Source: Pirellulales bacterium
Lineage (GTDB): Bacteria > Planctomycetota > Planctomycetia > Pirellulales > DATAWG01
DNA: 32,932 bases
NCBI GenBank assembly: GCA_035939775.1
Contig: DASZFO010000222.1
Location: forward strand, 1-32,932
Reading direction: 5' to 3'
Notes under the pieces: model-generated
Databases searched by the model: none
What the model was told of the DNA's origin: nothing
The model's input: the letters and a program-made list of their open reading frames with translations, nothing else
Shown here: piece after piece, positions 28,662 to 32,932 of the stretch
Numbering within the stretch: position 1 is the stretch's first letter
How the letters are laid out: each line of letters starts with the position of its first letter
Program-made: the position numbers and the translations under genes

Positions 28662-31478
28662 ATGGTTCAGCAACACATCTCGATCGACAATTTCTCTCCG
28701 CCCGAGGCCAAGATCGCGTTGTTTCGTTCGCTCTTCCGCGGGCGAGATGATGTCTACCCGCGGCGCTTCGAGAGCCGCAAGACCGGCAAATCTGGGTATT
28801 CGCCAGCTTGTGCCAACGAGTGGGTGCAGGGCGTGTGCGAGAAGCCCAGGATCAAGTGCTTCGATTGCCTGCACAAACGCTTTCTGCCGATCACGAGCGA
28901 AGTCATCCGCTGGCACCTTTCCGGGCATGACGACACCGGACGCGATTTCGTCATGGGCGTTTACCCAATGCTCCTCGACGAAACATGCTTCTTCTTGGCG
29001 ATAGACCTCGACAAAGCGCATTGGCAAGAGGATGCATGCGCCGTCCTGGAAACTTGTCATCGGCTGCATCTGTCCGCGGCGCTGGAGCGCTCGCGCTCCG
29101 GAAACGGCGGGCATATCTGGCTGTTCTTCAAACAAGCGATTCCCGCGACGGTTGCGCGAAAGCTCGGGGCGCATCTCTTGACCGAAACGATGGAGCGACG
29201 GCCCGACATCGGGCTCGATTCGTACGATCGCTTCTTTCCGAATCAAGACACCCTCCCGCGCGGCGGCTTCGGTAACCTAATCGCCCTGCCGCTGCAAAGA
29301 CGGCCGCGAGAATCCGGCAACAGCGTGTTTCTTAACCAGAGCGGCGTGCCGCACTCCGATCAATGGGCCTATCTGGCAAGCGTTCCCAAGATCGCCCGAT
29401 CGACGATCGAGGAAGTCGTTGCCACCGCCGAGAAACGAGGCCGGGTTGTCGGTGTCCGTTTGGCTATCCCTGACGAGGATGATTCCGCGCCTTGGACCTT
29501 GCCCCCGTCGCGCCGACGGAACGAGCCGGCGTTAGCTGAGCCGCTCCCCGATCGCCTCGAGCTGATCCTGGGCAATCAAATCTATTTTGCCAAGGACCAA
29601 TTGCCACCGGGACTTCGCAACCGACTCATTCGGCTGGCAGCATTTCAGAATCCGGAATTCTACAAAGCCCAAGCGATGCGCCTGCCGACCTATGGCAAGC
29701 CGCGCGTCGTTGCCTGCGCCGAAGACCATCCATTGCACATCGGATTGCCGCGCGGTTGCTTGGACGACGCGCAAAAGCTCCTGGCGGATCTGGGAATCGA
29801 GATGATCGTGCGCGACGAGCGGATGGCCGGCATACCGCTGGATGTGAAGTTCCTCGGCGAGTTGCAGCCCGGGCAGTTGGCTGCCGCCGAAGCAGTGCTC
29901 GCCCACGAGACGGGCGTTTTGTCCGCTCCGACGGCCTTCGGCAAGACCGTGATCGCCGCTTGGCTTATCGCCCGGCGCGGCGTTAACACGCTGGTTCTGG
30001 TGCATCGCCGCCAGTTGCTCGAACAGTGGCTGCGACGGCTCGAAGCATTCCTAGGACTTCCGCCAGACGCAATCGGCCGCTTCGGCGGTGGCGGCAAGAA
30101 ACGAACTAGCTCGATCGATGTTGCGCTCATTCAAAGCATCGTCCGCAAGGGAATAGTAAATGACCTGGTCGGAGAGTATGGCCACATAATCGTAGATGAA
30201 TGTCACCATTTGCCCGCGCAGAGCTTCGAGCAGGTCGTTCGGCGGTCGAAGGCGAAATTCGTCACCGGCCTGTCGGCGACCGTCGCGCGCAAAGACGGCC
30301 ATCACCCGATCATCTTCATGCAGTGCGGGCCCGTTCGCTGCCGCGTCGATGCGAAGCAGCAGGCGGCGGCGCGCCCGTTCGAACACACCGTGCGCGTCCG
30401 GCCGACAGGATTTCATGCGGTGGAACCATCGTCCGAGGACATGCGAATCCAGTTTCAGGAATTCTATTCGCAGTTGGTCGCCGACGACGCGCGGAATCGC
30501 GTCATCTGCGGCGACGTGCAGGAAGCTGTCCGGCATGGCCGCTCCCCGCTCGTATTGACCGAGCGCAATGACCATCTTGACGACTTGGCCGAGCGGTTGT
30601 CGACGAGCATCCGGCATCTTGTCGTTCTGCGCGGCGGCATGAGGCAGAGCGAGATTCGCGCGGTGATCGAGCGCTTGGCAACAATCCCCGAGACGGAGGA
30701 TCGAGCGCTGCTGGCGACCGGAAAATACATCGGCGAGGGTTTCGACGACGCCCGGCTCGACACCCTGTTTCTCGCGCTTCCAATTTCTTGGCGCGGAACG
30801 GTCGCGCAATACGTCGGCCGCTTGCATCGCCTCCATCATCGCAAACGCGAAGTGCAAGTCTACGACTATGCCGATCTGAATGTGCCGATGCTGGCCCGGA
30901 TGTTCGACCGTCGCTGCCGAGGTTACGAAGCCGTCGGTTACCAAATCCAACTCCCGGCCAGCGCCGCGGCGGGATGGCCGGTGGACGTGCCACTTCCGGT
31001 CGATCCGGAGTGGAAACGCGACTACTCGGCCAGCGTGCGGCGGCTCATTCGCGACGGAGTCGATTTGCCATTGGCGAATCTCTTCGCTAGTTCAGCTCGC
31101 TCGCCTTCGGCGGATGCCGAGGGCGCGGATCGGGCCCGCAGCGCGACCGAGCCCTTTCTGTTTCGCCGATTGGAAACGCTGCCGGACACTCGCGGGCGAT
31201 TTCGGCTCAATGCCGCGCTGCCGATTCCGTTCGACCAGGTTGGGCAAATGGAAGTGGACTTGCTCTGCGCCGACGCGCGGGTGGCCGTGGAACTCGACGG
31301 CTCGCAGCATCTCGACGGTGCCGATGCCTATCGTCGCGACCGGCGCAAAGACCTGCTCTTGCAGGAAGGCGGCTACTTCGTGCTCCGCTTCCTGGCCGAG
31401 GATGTCGGTAAACACCTCGATGCGGTGCTCGACGCGATCTTGCGAACGCTGTCGAGCCGGCGACCGAGAAGGGAATGA
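28662..31478 (+). CDS. TOTE-type conflict protein: AEP primase + SF2 helicase + DUF559 nuclease
   Basis: The 938-residue protein combines three enzymes. (1) ~1-260, archaeo-eukaryotic primase of the TOTE type: a Cys cluster (Cys50, Cys59, Cys66, Cys69) probably binds zinc, the Asp-x-Asp pair is AIDLD (Asp115, Asp117), and His151 is in SGNGGHIWLFF. (2) ~390-770, SF2 helicase: Walker A APTAFGKT (Lys428), DECHH (Asp512 first), GLSAT, and QYVGRLHR with arginine fingers (~716-723). (3) ~850-938, DUF559/Vsr-like nuclease: Asp866 and Glu877-x-Asp879 in MEVDL...VAVELDGSQH, then YRRDRRKDLLLQEGGYFVLR. Active-site residues appear intact in all three. TOTE proteins are thought to unwind, prime or damage foreign DNA. 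A Uma2 nuclease gene follows 72 bases downstream. The gene has no phage or transposon neighbours in view. Confidence 0.85.
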   Translation: MVQQHISIDNFSPPEAKIALFRSLFRGRDDVYPRRFESRKTGKSGYSPACANEWVQGVCEKPRIKCFDCLHKRFLPITSEVIRWHLSGHDDTGRDFVMGVYPMLLDETCFFLAIDLDKAHWQEDACAVLETCHRLHLSAALERSRSGNGGHIWLFFKQAIPATVARKLGAHLLTETMERRPDIGLDSYDRFFPNQDTLPRGGFGNLIALPLQRRPRESGNSVFLNQSGVPHSDQWAYLASVPKIARSTIEEVVATAEKRGRVVGVRLAIPDEDDSAPWTLPPSRRRNEPALAEPLPDRLELILGNQIYFAKDQLPPGLRNRLIRLAAFQNPEFYKAQAMRLPTYGKPRVVACAEDHPLHIGLPRGCLDDAQKLLADLGIEMIVRDERMAGIPLDVKFLGELQPGQLAAAEAVLAHETGVLSAPTAFGKTVIAAWLIARRGVNTLVLVHRRQLLEQWLRRLEAFLGLPPDAIGRFGGGGKKRTSSIDVALIQSIVRKGIVNDLVGEYGHIIVDECHHLPAQSFEQVVRRSKAKFVTGLSATVARKDGHHPIIFMQCGPVRCRVDAKQQAAARPFEHTVRVRPTGFHAVEPSSEDMRIQFQEFYSQLVADDARNRVICGDVQEAVRHGRSPLVLTERNDHLDDLAERLSTSIRHLVVLRGGMRQSEIRAVIERLATIPETEDRALLATGKYIGEGFDDARLDTLFLALPISWRGTVAQYVGRLHRLHHRKREVQVYDYADLNVPMLARMFDRRCRGYEAVGYQIQLPASAAAGWPVDVPLPVDPEWKRDYSASVRRLIRDGVDLPLANLFASSARSPSADAEGADRARSATEPFLFRRLETLPDTRGRFRLNAALPIPFDQVGQMEVDLLCADARVAVELDGSQHLDGADAYRRDRRKDLLLQEGGYFVLRFLAEDVGKHLDAVLDAILRTLSSRRPRRE

Positions 31479-31550
31479 AGTAGTAACGTTTTCACGTGCT
31501 GGCTAGTAGAATGTTTATGCTGGCGTTAATGCCTGTCGAGGAGAACCGCA

Positions 31551-32174
31551 ATGAGTACTCTTGAACAAGCACCACCCGCATCCAACACGATCCCACCGCC
31601 GACGCCGCTTGCACCCCATCGCTTCAGCGTCGAGCAGTACCACCGGATGATCGAGGCGGGCATCCTGACCACGAGTGATCGAGTTCAGCTTCTCGAAGGA
31701 GTGATTCTGGAGATGACACCCGTTGGCATTCCGCACATGTATGCTGTGCGAGGGATGATGCGAGCGATTTTGCGGCTGTTGCCTAACGGGTGGGACGTCG
31801 CCGTCCAGCAGCCTGTGAGGCTCGTCGCGAGCGAACCGGAACCTGATTTGTCGGTCGTCCGTGGCAGTTACCTTGACTACCACGATCATCATCCGGGACC
31901 GGGCGAAATCGGGCTCGTGATCGAAGTTGCCGAGTCGGCACTGGGCCTCGACCGCGGCGCCAAGGCCCGCGTCTATGCGGCGGCCGGCGTGCCGGAGTAT
32001 TGGATCGTGAACCTGATCGATCGGCAGGTCGAGATCCATCGCGATCCGCGTACCGGGGAATCAGGGGAGCCTGCATATCAAACGGGCGAGATCGTCCCAA
32101 CGACCGGGGTACTGAAATTGGTGCTCGACGGTCGCCTCTTGGGCGAAATCTCGGTGGCCTCGATCTTGCCGTAA
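31551..32174 (+). CDS. Uma2-family (DUF820) PD-(D/E)XK nuclease-like protein
   Basis: The 207-residue protein has the Uma2 pattern: HRFSVEQYHRMIEAGILTTS, LLEGVILEMTPVGIPHM, and the nuclease core EPEPDLSVVRG with IGLVIEVAESALGLDRGAK, then ARVYAAAGVPEYWIVNL. The Asp in PDLSV and the Glu in IEVAES with the following Lys are the putative metal-site residues. Uma2 genes are multicopy in Planctomycetota and cyanobacteria, and their role is unsettled; both mobile-element and defence links have been proposed. A GAGGAGAA ribosome-binding site precedes the ATG. It directly follows the TOTE-type gene on the same strand and could belong to the same unit. Confidence 0.88.
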   Translation: MSTLEQAPPASNTIPPPTPLAPHRFSVEQYHRMIEAGILTTSDRVQLLEGVILEMTPVGIPHMYAVRGMMRAILRLLPNGWDVAVQQPVRLVASEPEPDLSVVRGSYLDYHDHHPGPGEIGLVIEVAESALGLDRGAKARVYAAAGVPEYWIVNLIDRQVEIHRDPRTGESGEPAYQTGEIVPTTGVLKLVLDGRLLGEISVASILP

Positions 32175-32195
32175 GCGATGTTGCCCCCCGCTCTC

Positions 32196-32932
32196 TCACT
32201 CGCCGCGGCTGATGAACAAGATTTTCACAGAGCGCGTTTCCTTGCGGAAGTGTAAGCCGGTCTGCGCCGTGATGTTGGCGAGAACCAGCTTCGGGTCGCG
32301 ATCCTCGGCTTCCATCTCCTTGGTAAACGGCGATCGGCCGTGCAGAAACCAGCTCAACTCACCCGTTGGCGGCGATTTCACTTCCGAAACGATCGGCGTG
32401 CCGATCCAATCGCCGACCCAATCGAGGAATTCACGGAAATCTCCGGTCCCCCCGCCGGAGCCGCTGTTTGGGACAAGTTGCTTGCCGAAGACGTCGATCG
32501 CGTCGAGAGTGACCGTTTTGTCCGCGTAAATCATCGTATCCTTGTCATGCCCGCCGGGAATCGACTTGTGCTCGTAGGTGCCGTCGACGACATAAACGGG
32601 CCGCGGGGCCGCGCGAAACTCCATGCGAACTGGCACCGTGGTTGCGTTTTTCAAGATCGCGACCAACTCTTTGATGATCTGCTCATCGCCCACTCCGGGC
32701 CGAACTATCCAATCGCCGGGGATTGCTTTGTCGAGCAGTTCCGACGGCCCATCAATCGATTGCTTCTTGATCCCGAGCATGGCATCGCATAGCCCCGAAA
32801 TCGTATAGCCGCCGTCAGCCGAACCGCCGAAAGTCATTCCCCAGTCGCGAAGTCGTTCGTTCGACCAGTGAAAGACGATCGCCGACGGGCCGGCGGGAAT
32901 CGCCTCGGCTTGCGTTGGATTGGCAGTGCGAT
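32196..32932 (-). CDS. Protein of unknown function, 5' end outside the window
   Basis: The frame is open from the window edge and carries at least 244 codons ending at 32196. Internal ATG 32837 is an in-frame Met, not a trustworthy start. Upstream residues read VFHWSNERLRDWGM. The rest includes TISGLCDAMLGIKKQS, an acidic middle part (TYEHKSIPGGHDKDTM), and a C-terminal segment LVLANITAQTGLHFRKETRS that ends VKILFIS. The last part has the look of a secretin-type short domain (helix plus two strands), but no family is certain. It is convergent with the Uma2 gene. Confidence 0.6.
   Translation of the reverse strand, partial: RTANPTQAEAIPAGPSAIVFHWSNERLRDWGMTFGGSADGGYTISGLCDAMLGIKKQSIDGPSELLDKAIPGDWIVRPGVGDEQIIKELVAILKNATTVPVRMEFRAAPRPVYVVDGTYEHKSIPGGHDKDTMIYADKTVTLDAIDVFGKQLVPNSGSGGGTGDFREFLDWVGDWIGTPIVSEVKSPPTGELSWFLHGRSPFTKEMEAEDRDPKLVLANITAQTGLHFRKETRSVKILFISRGE

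Overview
The window is GC-rich, densely coded DNA, most likely from a member of the Planctomycetota (order Pirellulales or a relative). This is inferred from protein types rather than from any rRNA marker. The evidence is a DUF1559 protein with an N-terminal zinc ribbon, a J-like protein opening MSIPFDPYYKWLG, many Gfo/Idh/MocA oxidoreductases, Uma2 nuclease, and many short palindromic intergenic repeats. Genes are mixed on both strands. No rRNA, tRNA, IS transposase, phage gene or CRISPR array was seen.

Layout. 1-2.7 kb: end of a CDF metal transporter, a Gfo/Idh/MocA oxidoreductase, and an intact VapBC toxin-antitoxin pair with a promoter/operator at the antitoxin start codon. 2.7-6 kb (minus): a second oxidoreductase followed 3 bp later by a zinc-ribbon/DUF1559 membrane protein. 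6.4-8.3 kb: a small membrane protein, then thiS-thiG for the thiazole half of thiamine. 8.6-12.6 kb: an NtrC-type sigma-54 response regulator, an orphan HicB-like antitoxin, a HAD phosphatase, a DUF433/DUF5615 toxin-antitoxin pair whose toxin is frameshifted, and a Mug-type uracil-DNA glycosylase. 12.6-15 kb: a TetR regulator, with paired operators around a strong promoter, leading into an AarF/UbiB-type kinase. 15-20 kb: planctomycete-style membrane and secreted proteins, lipoproteins and a TrmL-type tRNA methyltransferase.

20-26.4 kb: a coupled run of LpxL-like acyltransferase, Rieske protein and double-GNAT acetyltransferase meets a convergent MFS pump. Then come apt, a LigD-type 3'-phosphoesterase gene that carries two different palindromic repeats in frame, a nucleotidyltransferase-fold protein, a 2TM protein, and a DUF104 antitoxin whose vapC partner is reduced to a 10-codon stub. 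26.4-28.3 kb: an AlkA-type DNA glycosylase, an SRPBCC protein and a secreted protein. 28.7-32.2 kb: a 938-residue primase-helicase-nuclease of the TOTE conflict-system type, followed by a Uma2 nuclease. A partial protein ends the window.

The two strongest points are these. (1) Palindromic repeats have been domesticated into genes: two sit in frame in the phosphoesterase, one lies just upstream of apt, and one supplies and can hide the ribosome-binding site of the AarF kinase. (2) The single-polypeptide AEP primase + SF2 helicase + DUF559 nuclease is a probable mobile-DNA conflict effector. A side theme is decay of toxin-antitoxin modules: one intact, one with a frameshifted toxin, one with a deleted toxin, and one orphan antitoxin.
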